The notes: generated by a model from the sequence alone, not told the origin. Shown: positions 8,036 to 17,313, counted from the stretch's first letter. The stretch is DNA of 64,000 nucleotides from Sporosarcina sp. FSL W8-0480 (GCF_037963765.1 NZ_CP150166.1:2239501-2303500), one strand, 5' to 3'. Program-made: numbers and translations.

Positions 8036-8967
8036 TAGTTTTTACCTCCAGACAGACGGATTCTTGGATCAATGATTCCGTAAAGAATATCAACGATGAA
8101 AATAACGACAATCAGGAATGCAGAGAAGAATAAAGTCGTTCCCATAATCGTCGCATGGTCATTCGTCATAATAGAAGAAACGAATTGCTCACCGATACCC
8201 GGGATTGCGAAAATCTGCTCAACAACAAGCGATCCTGTAACAAGACCAGCTGCAACCGGCCCCAAAACTGTAACTAAAGGAATCAATGCATTTCGAAGTG
8301 CATGTTTAAATGCAATTTCGAAACCGTTCGCACCTTTAGCTTTTGCGAGAGTAATATAGTCCGAGCTTAATACTTCAATCATTTCTGTACGGATAAATCT
8401 TGCAGACAATGCAAGCGGTCCCATTGCTAATGCGATGGAAGGCAAGATACTGGACTTCCACCCATCATTCCATAAACCAACCGGTAGCAAATGCCATTCT
8501 GAGGCGATCCAATATTGGAGTAACGATGCGAAGACAAAGGATGGAATCGATATCCCCAATATCGCAAAGAAGGTACTTCCATAATCCCAAAAAGTATTTT
8601 GCCGGAGAGCGGCAATCATACCTAACAAGATACCTATAATCGTACCGAACACCATCGCCTGAGCACCTAAGATGAATGACGGTTTAAAACGACTTGAAAG
8701 AAGGTCGTTAACGCTTTTTCCCTTAAAGACGAATGATGTACCCAAATCCCCTTTAGCGAGGTTTTTCATATAGATTGCGTACTGTACTGGCTTCGGTTTA
8801 TCGATGCCATACTTCTTTTCAACTATTGCTCTTTGCGATTCATTTAGCTTGTTATATGAAGCTATTGGTGAACCTGGTAGCGTTTGCATAAGAAAAAATG
8901 TTGCTGTCGCAATGAGGAACATCGTGAGGAACATATAAACTAGACGTTTACCAACATATTTAACCAT
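8035..8967 (-). CDS. oppB: Oligopeptide permease membrane protein OppB (copy 1)
   Basis: A 310-residue permease with six membrane segments, an OppB-type N-terminal external region (NKLNESQRAIVEKKYGIDKP) and the EAA loop near LAKAKGANGFEIAFKHALRN. The start is set at the ATG at 8967, which has GGAGGTGCGAA directly before it; an upstream in-frame ATG at 8991 would add eight residues without a good RBS. A strong hairpin lies between oppA and this gene. It differs from copy 2 at two residues (V/I near residue 10, F/Y in the EAA loop). Confidence 0.95.
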   Translation of the reverse strand: MVKYVGKRLVYMFLTMFLIATATFFLMQTLPGSPIASYNKLNESQRAIVEKKYGIDKPKPVQYAIYMKNLAKGDLGTSFVFKGKSVNDLLSSRFKPSFILGAQAMVFGTIIGILLGMIAALRQNTFWDYGSTFFAILGISIPSFVFASLLQYWIASEWHLLPVGLWNDGWKSSILPSIALAMGPLALSARFIRTEMIEVLSSDYITLAKAKGANGFEIAFKHALRNALIPLVTVLGPVAAGLVTGSLVVEQIFAIPGIGEQFVSSIMTNDHATIMGTTLFFSAFLIVVIFIVDILYGIIDPRIRLSGGKN

Positions 8968-9076
8968 TTCGCACCTCCAAATTAGGGTCATTCATCTATG
9001 TCAAATTGAATACTCAATACTTTTCCAAGTTGATAATACAATAAATTTTCGAATTATTCCCTACAACTAAAAAGAG

Positions 9077-9113
9077 AGAGAGTATATGAACAAATTAAAT
9101 TCATATACTCTCT
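9077..9113 (-). terminator. Perfect oppA-oppB intergenic hairpin (copy 1)
   Basis: AGAGAGTATATGAA (9077-9090) pairs over 14 bp with TTCATATACTCTCT (9100-9113) around a nine-base loop. It lies 28 bases after the oppA stop and about 110 bases before oppB. Without a long U run it is more likely a partial terminator or mRNA-stabilising stem that keeps oppA mRNA in excess than a full stop. The second operon keeps the same structure. Confidence 0.75.
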
Positions 9114-9141
9114 TCCATATTAAATTGTCTTATCTTATTTC

Positions 9142-10857
9142 TTACTCTTTACCAGAAATGTAAGCCCATTTGTAGCTGTAGTCAGCTCCGAATGGATGAA
9201 CTGCAAGACCTTTAAAGTATGGCTTTTGCAATTGTAGCAAACCACGTTGGTAAATCGGTGCGATTGCTGCGTCATCTTCTATAAGGATTTTCTCAGCTTT
9301 TGCAAATGCTTCATAACGAGCAGCTGGATCCAAAGCAAGTTCAGCTTTTGAAGATTCGATCAATGCATCATATTCAGGGTTAGAATAAGACATCAAGTTG
9401 TTAGTTCCGTCAGTAACGAACAGATCCAAGAATGAAATCGGGTCTTGGAAGTCAGGGCCCCATCCGGAAATTTGGATGTCATATTGTTGATTTGTATCAA
9501 GTTCCAAACGAACTGAGAATGGAACTTCTTTCAATTTGATTTTCAAACCTTCAAGGTTGCCTTCAAGTTGTGATTTGAAGTACTCATTCATTTTTTTGGA
9601 AAGTTCAGTGTCTCCACCAAGGATTTCAAGTTCCAAGTTAGTTACACCAAGCTCATCCAATCCTTTTTGCCAGAAATCTTTAGCTTCTTCAGCATTATAT
9701 ACCAAGAAATCTCCAGCGATATCACGGAAGTCTTTCCCGCTTTCGTCAAACGCGAAATCTTTTGGTACAAGGAAGTTAGCAGGAATTGATCCATTAGCAA
9801 GGATTACATCAGCCAAATCTTGTTTTTCAAAAGACTTAGCGATTGCCTTACGAATATTTACGTTCGCAAGTGGTGTTTCTTTACCGTCTTTTTCTTGGTT
9901 AAATTTCATGTAGAATACAGAAGTTTCAGGTTGTACGATTGCTTCAGCATGTGAACTGTATTGTAACGCAAGGTCACCAGATACACCTGCACGGTCTTTC
10001 TTACCATCATTGTAAAGCTTAATAGCGGTTGCAGAGTCTTTTACAACGTCAACGTTGATTGTTTCAAGTTTAACGTTTTCTGCATCCCAATAATGTTCGT
10101 TTTTCTTGTAAACCCAGCTATCTCCAGTTCCGTCCCATTCAGTTAGAACGAATGGACCGTTGTAAAGAAGGTTATCAGAGTTTGTTGCATATGCATCACC
10201 TTTAGCTGTTACAAACTCTTCTTTTTGTGGGTAGAATGTTCCGAAAGACATAAGTGATAAGAAGTATGGCACTGGACGCTCCAAAGTAACAACCAATGTT
10301 TTGTCGTCTTCAGCAACAATACCTAATTCAGACTTGTCCATTTTTCCTTCACTAATATCTGTTGCGTTTTTAATAACGCCTGACATCATGAATGGACCAT
10401 AAGGTGATCCAGTTTCAGGGTCGATTGCACGTTGCCATGCAAATACGAAGTCATGTGCAGTAACTTCTGATCCATCAGACCATTTTGCGTCACGAAGTTT
10501 GAATGTGTAAGTCAATCCATCTTCGCTCACTACTGCTTCTTCAGCAGCCATAGCAGGTTCAGCAACGTTTTCCAAGTTCAAACGGTACAGACCCTCGTTT
10601 ACGTTATTCAATACGTTGAAACCTACTGCGTCTTCTACGATAGCAGAGTCTACAGAAGGAATAGCAGCAGATTCGATCAAGTTAAGAACTTGTTCCGCAT
10701 CTGGCTCCCCAGCTTCTTCTTGTTGTGTACCTTTGTCATTTTCTTTATCAGGTGCAGCGTTTTTGTCTTCTGTCTTGTCTTTACCGCCACAAGCAGCAAG
10801 AACGACGCTTAACACTAAAGAAAGTGCCAAAAGCAATAGCATTTTGCTTCTCTTCAT
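9142..10857 (-). CDS. oppA: Oligopeptide-binding lipoprotein OppA (copy 1)
   Basis: A 571-residue extracellular solute-binding protein of family 5. A lipoprotein signal ends in VLSVVLAACGG with Cys at about residue 22. A low-complexity acidic/Lys linker (about residues 24-53) follows, then the binding domain with LRDAKWSDGSEVTAHDFVFAW and the C-terminal GWGPDFQDPISFLDLF region. It captures peptides outside the membrane for OppBC. ATG start behind AAGGAGGTC. A near-consensus sigma-A promoter and a CodY-like box precede it. Confidence 0.96.
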   Translation of the reverse strand: MKRSKMLLLLALSLVLSVVLAACGGKDKTEDKNAAPDKENDKGTQQEEAGEPDAEQVLNLIESAAIPSVDSAIVEDAVGFNVLNNVNEGLYRLNLENVAEPAMAAEEAVVSEDGLTYTFKLRDAKWSDGSEVTAHDFVFAWQRAIDPETGSPYGPFMMSGVIKNATDISEGKMDKSELGIVAEDDKTLVVTLERPVPYFLSLMSFGTFYPQKEEFVTAKGDAYATNSDNLLYNGPFVLTEWDGTGDSWVYKKNEHYWDAENVKLETINVDVVKDSATAIKLYNDGKKDRAGVSGDLALQYSSHAEAIVQPETSVFYMKFNQEKDGKETPLANVNIRKAIAKSFEKQDLADVILANGSIPANFLVPKDFAFDESGKDFRDIAGDFLVYNAEEAKDFWQKGLDELGVTNLELEILGGDTELSKKMNEYFKSQLEGNLEGLKIKLKEVPFSVRLELDTNQQYDIQISGWGPDFQDPISFLDLFVTDGTNNLMSYSNPEYDALIESSKAELALDPAARYEAFAKAEKILIEDDAAIAPIYQRGLLQLQKPYFKGLAVHPFGADYSYKWAYISGKE

Positions 10858-10902
10858 GTTGTTGACCTCCTTTTGTAATTGTCTGAAGAATTAACACTTT
10901 TT

Positions 10903-10959
10903 ATTATACCCCGAAAACGTCTCCTGTCAAAGTCTTTTTCACGATTTTTTCAGAAACAA
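10903..10959 (-). promoter_or_regulatory. oppA copy 1 promoter with CodY-like box
   Basis: On the minus strand TTGACA (10925-10930) and TATAAT (10903-10908) are separated by 16 bases, a near-ideal sigma-A promoter. About 15 bases upstream, at 10945-10959, TTTTTTCAGAAACAA keeps the core TTTTCAGAAA of the CodY consensus AATTTTCWGAAAATT (10 of 15 matches). A better-matching site lies in the same place in copy 2. CodY control is inference. Confidence 0.6.
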
Positions 10960-11112
10960 TATTATGTTAAAGTAATTAGAAGTTTTTTTATTGTCAATTA
11001 TTTATTCAAGAACATTGATATAACAAGGTTTTCAGTTAATTGATTTATTTTCTTGTTTATTATAATATACAGTAATAAACAATTATATTAACAATAAAAA
11101 AGAGGTTAGAAA

Positions 11113-11457
11113 ATGAAGAGAATTGTAATTAATGCTATTGCAAGCCAATTATTAATTATTTTACTATTGCTTATATTTTATGGAAAATTGTCGCTTATAA
11201 ACTATATCAATGTATCGTTCAATATAGGATCAGCACTACTATTCTTAGGCCTGACAGTACTTGTTTTTCAGTCCGGTTTTTTTGATTTCTTTTCGACCAG
11301 CATGAAAAAAGTCTTCTATAGAAAGCATGTTCAGGAAGAAATAATGTCGATGCGGCCACCATCTGAAGTTATCACGATAAAACCTAACTTCTTTTTCCGT
11401 CTTGGAGTACCAGTTGTCCTCCTCATGTTAGTTGCCCTATTGGTCTATTCTATATAA
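11113..11457 (+). CDS. DUF3899-like small membrane protein
   Basis: A 114-residue protein with three hydrophobic helices: about residues 5-24, 33-56 and 94-113. The segment between helices 2 and 3 is basic and cytoplasmic (KKVFYRKHVQEEIMSMRPPSEV). The overall pattern resembles the DUF3899 family of Bacillales, for which no function is known to me. It sits alone on the plus strand between the two opp operons, preceded by an AGAGG site, in an AT-rich upstream region of about 250 bases that it shares with oppA copy 1. A role linked to peptide transport is only suggested by position. Confidence 0.75.
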   Translation: MKRIVINAIASQLLIILLLLIFYGKLSLINYINVSFNIGSALLFLGLTVLVFQSGFFDFFSTSMKKVFYRKHVQEEIMSMRPPSEVITIKPNFFFRLGVPVVLLMLVALLVYSI

Positions 11458-11461
11458 TAAA

Positions 11462-11495
11462 AAGCCGCCTCCCTGAATTTAATTGGAGGCGGCTT
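11462..11495. terminator. Bidirectional terminator between DUF3899 and opp copy 2
   Basis: AAGCCGCCTCC (11462-11472) pairs perfectly with GGAGGCGGCTT (11485-11495). It ends the plus-strand DUF3899 gene and the minus-strand oppF copy 2. Confidence 0.88.
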
Positions 11496-11499
11496 CTAT

Positions 11500-12432
11500 T
11501 TATTTTAATCGCTTTTTCATTTCTTCAAACTCTTTTTCCGAACATAGCACGAAGTGTTCTGGGGAAACTTCGCGGAACTCGACTTTTTCTGCCGGGCCAT
11601 ATTTATGATCTTCAGGATTATACGGAGTCCGCTTACGCGCGCGCTCATAAATCGGGTCTGGCAATGGAATAGCAGAAAGCAATGATTTTGTATAGGGATG
11701 CATCGGATTCTTGTACAACTCTTCTGCAGTTGCCATTTCGACAAGTTTCCCAAAATACATGACACCAATCCGGTCTGAAATATATTTAACCATCGACAAA
11801 TCATGAGCGATAAATAAATACGTAAGACCTTTCTCTTTCTGCAAATCCCTTAATAAGTTAACGACCTGCGCTTGGATCGAAACGTCTAATGCAGAGATTG
11901 GCTCATCCGCAATGATGAATTCTGGATTTACGGCTAACGCACGTGCAATACCGATCCGCTGGCGCTGACCGCCTGAGAATTCATGTGGATACCGTTCAGC
12001 ATGTTCCTTATTCAACCCAACCGTTTCAAGCAATTCAATAACTTTCGCTTTACGTTCTTTAGTATTTTTGACAAGACCATGGATATCCAGACCTTCTGCA
12101 ATGATATCAAGCACTTTCATACGCGGATTCAATGAAGCATATGGATCTTGGAAAATCATTTGCATCTTCTGATTCAATGATTTCACTTCTGCATTTGACT
12201 TATTCCCATGGACACTGACACCATCATAAAGGACTTCACCGTCGGTGGCGTCGTAAAGTCTGATAATCGTCCGGCCCGTCGTTGATTTACCACAACCGGA
12301 CTCACCAACTAAACCGAATGTTTCACCACGGTATATATCAAAGCTAATATTATCAATCGCCCTGACTTCGGAAGGTTTTCCGGCATTAAAGTATTGTTTC
12401 AAGTTTCTCACTTCAAGCAATTTCTCTGCCAT
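11500..12432 (-). CDS. oppF: Oligopeptide ABC transporter ATPase OppF (copy 2)
   Basis: A 310-residue ATPase nearly identical to copy 1, with the same Walker A (GLVGESGCGKST), signature (SGGQRQRIGIARAL) and Walker B (IIADEPISALD). Changes are scattered (for example NLKQ/NLRQ context, SKAEV to SNAEV, KNAKE to KNTKE) and cluster at the C-terminus (ERARKRTPYN, EEMKKRLK). The ATG at 12432 overlaps the oppD stop as TGATG; a GTG one codon earlier is in frame but less likely. Confidence 0.95.
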   Translation of the reverse strand: MAEKLLEVRNLKQYFNAGKPSEVRAIDNISFDIYRGETFGLVGESGCGKSTTGRTIIRLYDATDGEVLYDGVSVHGNKSNAEVKSLNQKMQMIFQDPYASLNPRMKVLDIIAEGLDIHGLVKNTKERKAKVIELLETVGLNKEHAERYPHEFSGGQRQRIGIARALAVNPEFIIADEPISALDVSIQAQVVNLLRDLQKEKGLTYLFIAHDLSMVKYISDRIGVMYFGKLVEMATAEELYKNPMHPYTKSLLSAIPLPDPIYERARKRTPYNPEDHKYGPAEKVEFREVSPEHFVLCSEKEFEEMKKRLK

Positions 12433-13505
12433 CACGCTTCACCCCCTAAATTCCCATCAGTACTTTCATAATATCTGCTGCCACGGAAAGTCTTCATCCG
12501 CTCAATGATTGTTGCTGGTGGATCGACTTTCGGTGCGTTCGGATGAAGCAACCATGTAGCTGCGTAATGCGTATCACTTACTTTGAACATCGGCGGAGCT
12601 TGTTCTAGGTCAATTTTCAATGCATATTCACTACGTAGCGCAAATGCATCCCCCACCGGCGGATTCAATAGATCCGGCGGTGTCCCGGGAATCGCATAAA
12701 GTCTTTCCTCTTCAAGATCCATCGAAGGCATGGAGCTTAACAGCCCCCATGTATACGGATGTTGAGGATTATAGAATATTTCATCGACTGTACCAACTTC
12801 AACAATACGACCGCCATACATAACCGCGACACGATCTGCGACATTCGCTACAACACCAAGATCATGGGTGATGAAGATGATGGAAGTATCGACTTTCTTC
12901 TGGATATCTTTCATCAACTCAAGGATCTGGGCTTGAATTGTAACGTCAAGCGCTGTCGTTGGTTCATCGGCGATTAACACCTTTGGATTACATGCAAGCG
13001 CAATGGCGATGACAATCCGTTGTCGTTGTCCACCTGAAAATTGGTGCGGATACATTTTATATCGGTTTTCCGCATTCGGAATCCCAACCATTTTCAACAG
13101 GTCGATGGCAACTTCCATGGCCTTTGACTTACTTACTTTTTGGTGTTTTAAAATCGGTTCCATTACTTGTTTCCCGATTGTCATCGTCGGATTCAAGGAT
13201 GTCATCGGGTCTTGAAAAATCATCGAAATGTCTTTCCCTCTGATTTTCTGCATTTCCTTTTCAGGCAACTTCGTTAAGTCCTTATTCTCAAAAAGGATTT
13301 CCCCGTTTTTAAACTCGGAGCTCGACTCGGGTAGCAATCGCATGATTGACTTTGTCGTCACCGATTTTCCTGATCCTGACTCACCTACAATCGCCAAAGT
13401 TTCCCCTTTGTTCAGGTCAAAGCTTACTCCTCGTATCGCTTTCACTTCACCGGCAAACGTATGGAAGGAAAGCTCCAAGTCTTTTACTTGCAATATTTTC
13501 TCCAT
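12432..13505 (-). CDS. oppD: Oligopeptide ABC transporter ATPase OppD (copy 2)
   Basis: A 357-residue ATPase, same architecture as copy 1. Differences concentrate in the helical segment after Walker A (NGEILFENKDLTKLPEKEM against NGQILFDNKDLTKLSDKEM), in SKSKAMEVA, and in the last ten residues. All nucleotide-binding motifs are intact. The conserved catalytic and domain sequence argues that both copies are under purifying selection rather than one decaying. Confidence 0.95.
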   Translation of the reverse strand: MEKILQVKDLELSFHTFAGEVKAIRGVSFDLNKGETLAIVGESGSGKSVTTKSIMRLLPESSSEFKNGEILFENKDLTKLPEKEMQKIRGKDISMIFQDPMTSLNPTMTIGKQVMEPILKHQKVSKSKAMEVAIDLLKMVGIPNAENRYKMYPHQFSGGQRQRIVIAIALACNPKVLIADEPTTALDVTIQAQILELMKDIQKKVDTSIIFITHDLGVVANVADRVAVMYGGRIVEVGTVDEIFYNPQHPYTWGLLSSMPSMDLEEERLYAIPGTPPDLLNPPVGDAFALRSEYALKIDLEQAPPMFKVSDTHYAATWLLHPNAPKVDPPATIIERMKTFRGSRYYESTDGNLGGEA

Positions 13506-13521
13506 CTCGGCTTTCCTCCAT

Positions 13522-14541
13522 TCAATCTTTCATTTTCGGATCAAGCGCATCACGCAGACCGTCACCGATCAGGTTGAACGCAATCATCAAAATACTAATA
13601 ACAAGCGCAGGGAATAAAAGAACATATGGTTGGAATTCCATTACTTTATATCCGTCGTTGATAAGTGTACCAAGCGAAGCTGCTGGCGGTTGAAGTCCAA
13701 TCCCAATAAAGCTAAGGAATGCTTCAAAGAAAATTGCACTTGGAATCGTGAACATCGTATTAATGATGACAATCCCTAAAATGTTCGGCAATAGATGTTT
13801 TGTGATGATACGACTATGACCTGCTCCAAGTGTTCTTGAAGCAAGAACGAATTCCTGGCCTTTGAATTTCAATATTTGCGCACGGACGATACGGGACATC
13901 CCTATCCAGCCCGTGATGGAAATCGCAATGATGATCGCTGTTATTCCGGGTTCCATAATAAGAATCATGAGAATAACGACGATCAACGTCGGAATCCCGA
14001 TTAGAATCTCAACTATCCGTTGCATGACATCGTCAGTTCGACCTCCGAAGTATCCCGAAATACCGCCATATGCTACTCCAATGACCACGTCGATCAAAGC
14101 CGCAATGAAAGCGATCAATAATGAGATCTGGGTCCCTTCCCATAAGCGAGTAAATAGATCGCGTCCGAGTCCGTCAGTACCGAACCAATAATAGTCATCG
14201 ACTTTTTTAACTTCATACAAATCGACCTTTTGTCCACCAAGTTCCCCGACGCCATTAAAAATCCCCAACTTTTCAATTCCCGGTATTTTAGGTGGCAAGT
14301 TGGCGTGACGAAGATTTTGGACATCTCCCGAGCGACCGTTCAAATGCGGTCCCACAAGCGCCATCAAAACTAATAAAACAAGGACAACCATGCTTACGAT
14401 AGCCGCTTTGTTTTTACGTAAACGCAGCCAAGCATCTTGCCAAAAACTTAAACTTGGTTTCGTAATACGTTCAGCTGAATCGTTATCGATCACCACTCGT
14501 TCAAATTTTTCTGGCGGTAATTGTTGTTTATCAAGTTGCAT
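13522..14541 (-). CDS. oppC: Oligopeptide permease membrane protein OppC (copy 2)
   Basis: A 339-residue permease differing from copy 1 at two conservative positions by my reading, although the DNA carries many silent changes. Six membrane segments and the EAA loop are unchanged. The first 180 coding bases are almost identical in DNA to copy 1, whereas the 3' half is visibly diverged, a mosaic pattern described in the findings. Confidence 0.96.
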   Translation of the reverse strand: MQLDKQQLPPEKFERVVIDNDSAERITKPSLSFWQDAWLRLRKNKAAIVSMVVLVLLVLMALVGPHLNGRSGDVQNLRHANLPPKIPGIEKLGIFNGVGELGGQKVDLYEVKKVDDYYWFGTDGLGRDLFTRLWEGTQISLLIAFIAALIDVVIGVAYGGISGYFGGRTDDVMQRIVEILIGIPTLIVVILMILIMEPGITAIIIAISITGWIGMSRIVRAQILKFKGQEFVLASRTLGAGHSRIITKHLLPNILGIVIINTMFTIPSAIFFEAFLSFIGIGLQPPAASLGTLINDGYKVMEFQPYVLLFPALVISILMIAFNLIGDGLRDALDPKMKD

Positions 14542-15473
14542 TAGTTTTTACCTCCAGACAGACGGATTCGTGGGTCAATGATTCCGTAAAGAATATCTAC
14601 GATGAAAATAACGACAATCAGGAATGCGGAGAAGAATAAAGTCGTCCCCATAATCGTCGCATGGTCATTCGTCATAATAGAAGAAACGAACTGCTCACCG
14701 ATACCAGGAATTGCGAAAATCTGCTCGACAACAAGTGATCCCGTCACAAGACCAGCCGCAACAGGACCCAAAACTGTAACCAATGGGATTAATGCATTTC
14801 GAAGCGCATGCTTGAAGGCAATTTCATAACCATTCGCCCCTTTAGCTTTCGCCAACGTTATATAGTCCGAACTCAACACTTCAATCATTTCAGTCCGTAT
14901 GAATCTTGCGGATAAAGCAAGAGGGCCCATAGCTAACGCGATTGACGGTAAGATACTGGATTTCCAGCCGTCGTTCCATAAGCCAACTGGCAGTAGATGC
15001 CATTCGGAAGCGATCCAATATTGAAGTAATGATGCGAAGACGAAGGACGGAATCGATATCCCCAATATCGCAAAGAAAGTACTCCCATAATCCCAAAATG
15101 TATTTTGCCGTAAGGCGGCAATCATACCTAATAGAATGCCGATAATTGTACCGAACACCATCGCCTGTGCACCAAGGATGAAGGAAGGTTTAAAGCGACT
15201 TGAAAGAAGGTCGTTAACGCTTTTCCCCTTAAAGACGAATGATGTACCCAAATCCCCTTTTGCCAAGTTTTTCATATAGATGGCATATTGAACTGGCTTC
15301 GGTTTATCAATGCCATACTTTTTCTCAACAATAGCCCTTTGTGACTCATTCAGCTTGTTATATGAGGCTATCGGCGAACCTGGTAGCGTTTGCATAAGGA
15401 AAAAAGTCGCTGTCGCAATGAGGAACATCGTGAGGAACATATAAATTAGACGCTTACCAACATATTTAACCAT
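14541..15473 (-). CDS. oppB: Oligopeptide permease membrane protein OppB (copy 2)
   Basis: A 310-residue permease starting at the ATG at 15473 behind GGAGGTGCGAA; the longer open frame reaching 15581 runs into the intergenic hairpin and has no RBS. Differs from copy 1 by V to I near residue 10 and F to Y in the EAA loop. Stop overlaps the oppC start by one base as in copy 1. Confidence 0.95.
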   Translation of the reverse strand: MVKYVGKRLIYMFLTMFLIATATFFLMQTLPGSPIASYNKLNESQRAIVEKKYGIDKPKPVQYAIYMKNLAKGDLGTSFVFKGKSVNDLLSSRFKPSFILGAQAMVFGTIIGILLGMIAALRQNTFWDYGSTFFAILGISIPSFVFASLLQYWIASEWHLLPVGLWNDGWKSSILPSIALAMGPLALSARFIRTEMIEVLSSDYITLAKAKGANGYEIAFKHALRNALIPLVTVLGPVAAGLVTGSLVVEQIFAIPGIGEQFVSSIMTNDHATIMGTTLFFSAFLIVVIFIVDILYGIIDPRIRLSGGKN

Positions 15474-15552
15474 TTCGCACCTCCATATTTCTCTAATTGT
15501 AGAATAACCTATTTCATGCAATTTAAAGATTTCCAACCGATTAGTTAAAAAG

Positions 15553-15590
15553 AGAGAGTATATGAACAAATTTCCGTCCATATACTCTCT
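15553..15590 (-). terminator. oppA-oppB intergenic hairpin (copy 2)
   Basis: AGAGAGTATATG (15553-15564) pairs with CATATACTCTCT (15579-15590) over 12 bp with a 14-base loop. The stem sequence is kept between the copies while loop and flanks have changed, which suggests the structure is selected. Confidence 0.75.
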
Positions 15591-15618
15591 GGCATATTCA
15601 GCATTTACTTAATATCCC

Positions 15619-17313
15619 TTATTGTTTCCCGGAGATATAAGCCCATTTATAGCTATAATCCGCCCCAAATGGATGCACACCAAGATCCTTGAAGTAAGGC
15701 TTTTGTAATTGGATTGATCCTTTTTGGTAAATCGGGGCGATTGCAGCATCGTCTTCTAAAAGAATCTGTTCCGCTTTAGCGAATGCTTCATAACGCGCTT
15801 TTGGATCTAATGCAAGTTCATCTTTTGTGGAGTTGATTAATGCATCGTACTCTGGATTTGAATAAGACATTAGGTTGTTAGTGCCATTCGTGACGAACAG
15901 ATCCAAGAACGAAATAGGATCTTGGAAGTCAGGGCCCCATCCAGACACTTCGATATCGTAATCTTGATTGGATTCAAGCTCCAAGCGAACTGAAAACGGT
16001 ACTTCTTTCAACTTGATTTTCAATCCTTCAAGATTGCCTTCAAGTTGAGCTTTGAAGTATTCATCCATCTTCTTGGAAAGTTCACTGTCCCCACCAAGGA
16101 TTTCAAGTTGGAGTTCAGTCACTCCAAGCTCGTCCAAACCTTTTTGCCAGTAATCTTTCGCTTCTTCAGTATCGTAGACCAATAGGTCGCCGGCAATTTC
16201 ACGGAAGTCATTTCCGTTTTCATCAAAAGCGAATTCTTTTGGAACGATGAAGTTTGCAGCACTTGAACCATTTGCAAGGACTACGTCAGCTAAATCCTCT
16301 TTTTGGAAAGACTTCGCAATTGCTTTACGAATGTTTTCATTTGCAAGCGGTGTTTCTTTGCCGTCTTTCATATGGTTGAACTTCAAAAAGAATATAGATG
16401 TATCAGGTTCAATTACCGCTTCAGCATGACCTGCATATTGCATTGCCAAGTCACCAGATACACCAGCACGATCTTTTTTGCCATCATTATACAGTTTTAC
16501 AGCGGTTGCAGAGTCTTTTACAACGTCAACATTGATCGTATCAAGTTTTACGCTTTCTGCATCCCAATAATTTTCATTTTTCTTATACACCCAGCTGTCC
16601 CCTGTACCGTCCCACTCAGTAAGAATGAATGGCCCGTTGTAAAGAAGATTATCGGAGTTTGTTGCATAAGCATCGCCCTTCGCTTTTACAAATTCTTCTT
16701 TTTGAGGATAGAATGTCCCGAATGACATTAGAGATAAGAAATACGGTACTGGACGTTCCAACGTTACAACAAACGTTTTGTCATCTTCGGCAACAACGCC
16801 AAGTTCAGACTTGTCCATTTTTCCTTCACTAATTGCAGTTGCGTTTTTAACAACCCCAGACATCATGAATGGTCCGTAAGGTGAACCAGTATCAGGGTCG
16901 ATTGCACGTTGCCATGCAAACACGAAGTCATGTGCTGTTACCGGAGTACCATCGGACCAGTTAGCGTCTCGAAGCTTGAATGTGTAAGTAAGTCCGTCCT
17001 CACTTATTTCAGCCTCTTCCCCAGCCATAGCAGGTTCCGCTACATTGTCCAAATTCAATCGGTATAGACCTTCATTTACGTTATTCAATACATTGAATCC
17101 AACTGAATCTTCAACAATCGCTGAGTCTACGGAAGGAATTGCCGCCCCTTCGATCAAGTTAAGCACTTGCTCGGCATCCGGTTCGCCGGATCCATTTTGC
17201 CCTGTTGCATTGCCGCTTTTATTAGGCGCCTCGTCTTTTCCTCCACAAGCTGTAAGAACGACACTAAGCACTAAAGAAAGGGCCATAAGCAATAGCATTT
17301 TGTTTCTCTTCAA
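15619..17313 (-). CDS. oppA: Oligopeptide-binding lipoprotein OppA (copy 2)
   Basis: A 564-residue solute-binding lipoprotein (lipobox VLTACGG, Cys at about 22). The linker after the cysteine is different in sequence and shorter than in copy 1, and substitutions are spread through the binding domain (for example HMKDGKETPLANENIRKAIA against QEKDGKETPLANVNIRKAIA), so ligand range may differ. Translation starts at TTG (17313) behind GGGAGGTC, whereas copy 1 uses ATG in the same place; this may lower its translation. It is the most diverged gene of the duplicated pair. Confidence 0.95.
   Translation of the reverse strand: MKRNKMLLLMALSLVLSVVLTACGGKDEAPNKSGNATGQNGSGEPDAEQVLNLIEGAAIPSVDSAIVEDSVGFNVLNNVNEGLYRLNLDNVAEPAMAGEEAEISEDGLTYTFKLRDANWSDGTPVTAHDFVFAWQRAIDPDTGSPYGPFMMSGVVKNATAISEGKMDKSELGVVAEDDKTFVVTLERPVPYFLSLMSFGTFYPQKEEFVKAKGDAYATNSDNLLYNGPFILTEWDGTGDSWVYKKNENYWDAESVKLDTINVDVVKDSATAVKLYNDGKKDRAGVSGDLAMQYAGHAEAVIEPDTSIFFLKFNHMKDGKETPLANENIRKAIAKSFQKEDLADVVLANGSSAANFIVPKEFAFDENGNDFREIAGDLLVYDTEEAKDYWQKGLDELGVTELQLEILGGDSELSKKMDEYFKAQLEGNLEGLKIKLKEVPFSVRLELESNQDYDIEVSGWGPDFQDPISFLDLFVTNGTNNLMSYSNPEYDALINSTKDELALDPKARYEAFAKAEQILLEDDAAIAPIYQKGSIQLQKPYFKDLGVHPFGADYSYKWAYISGKQ

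Larger units (their letters stand above)
4994..17313 (-). repeat. Tandem duplication of a whole oppABCDF operon
   Basis: Two colinear minus-strand units, 4994-10857 and 11500-17313, each encode OppA, B, C, D and F in the same order with the same one-base overlaps, the same oppA-oppB hairpin and the same promoter layout. OppB and OppC differ at only two residues each by my reading, while OppA differs much more, especially in the linker after the lipobox. Nucleotide divergence is uneven along the pair. A DUF3899 gene and a bidirectional terminator lie between the units. Confidence 0.95.
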
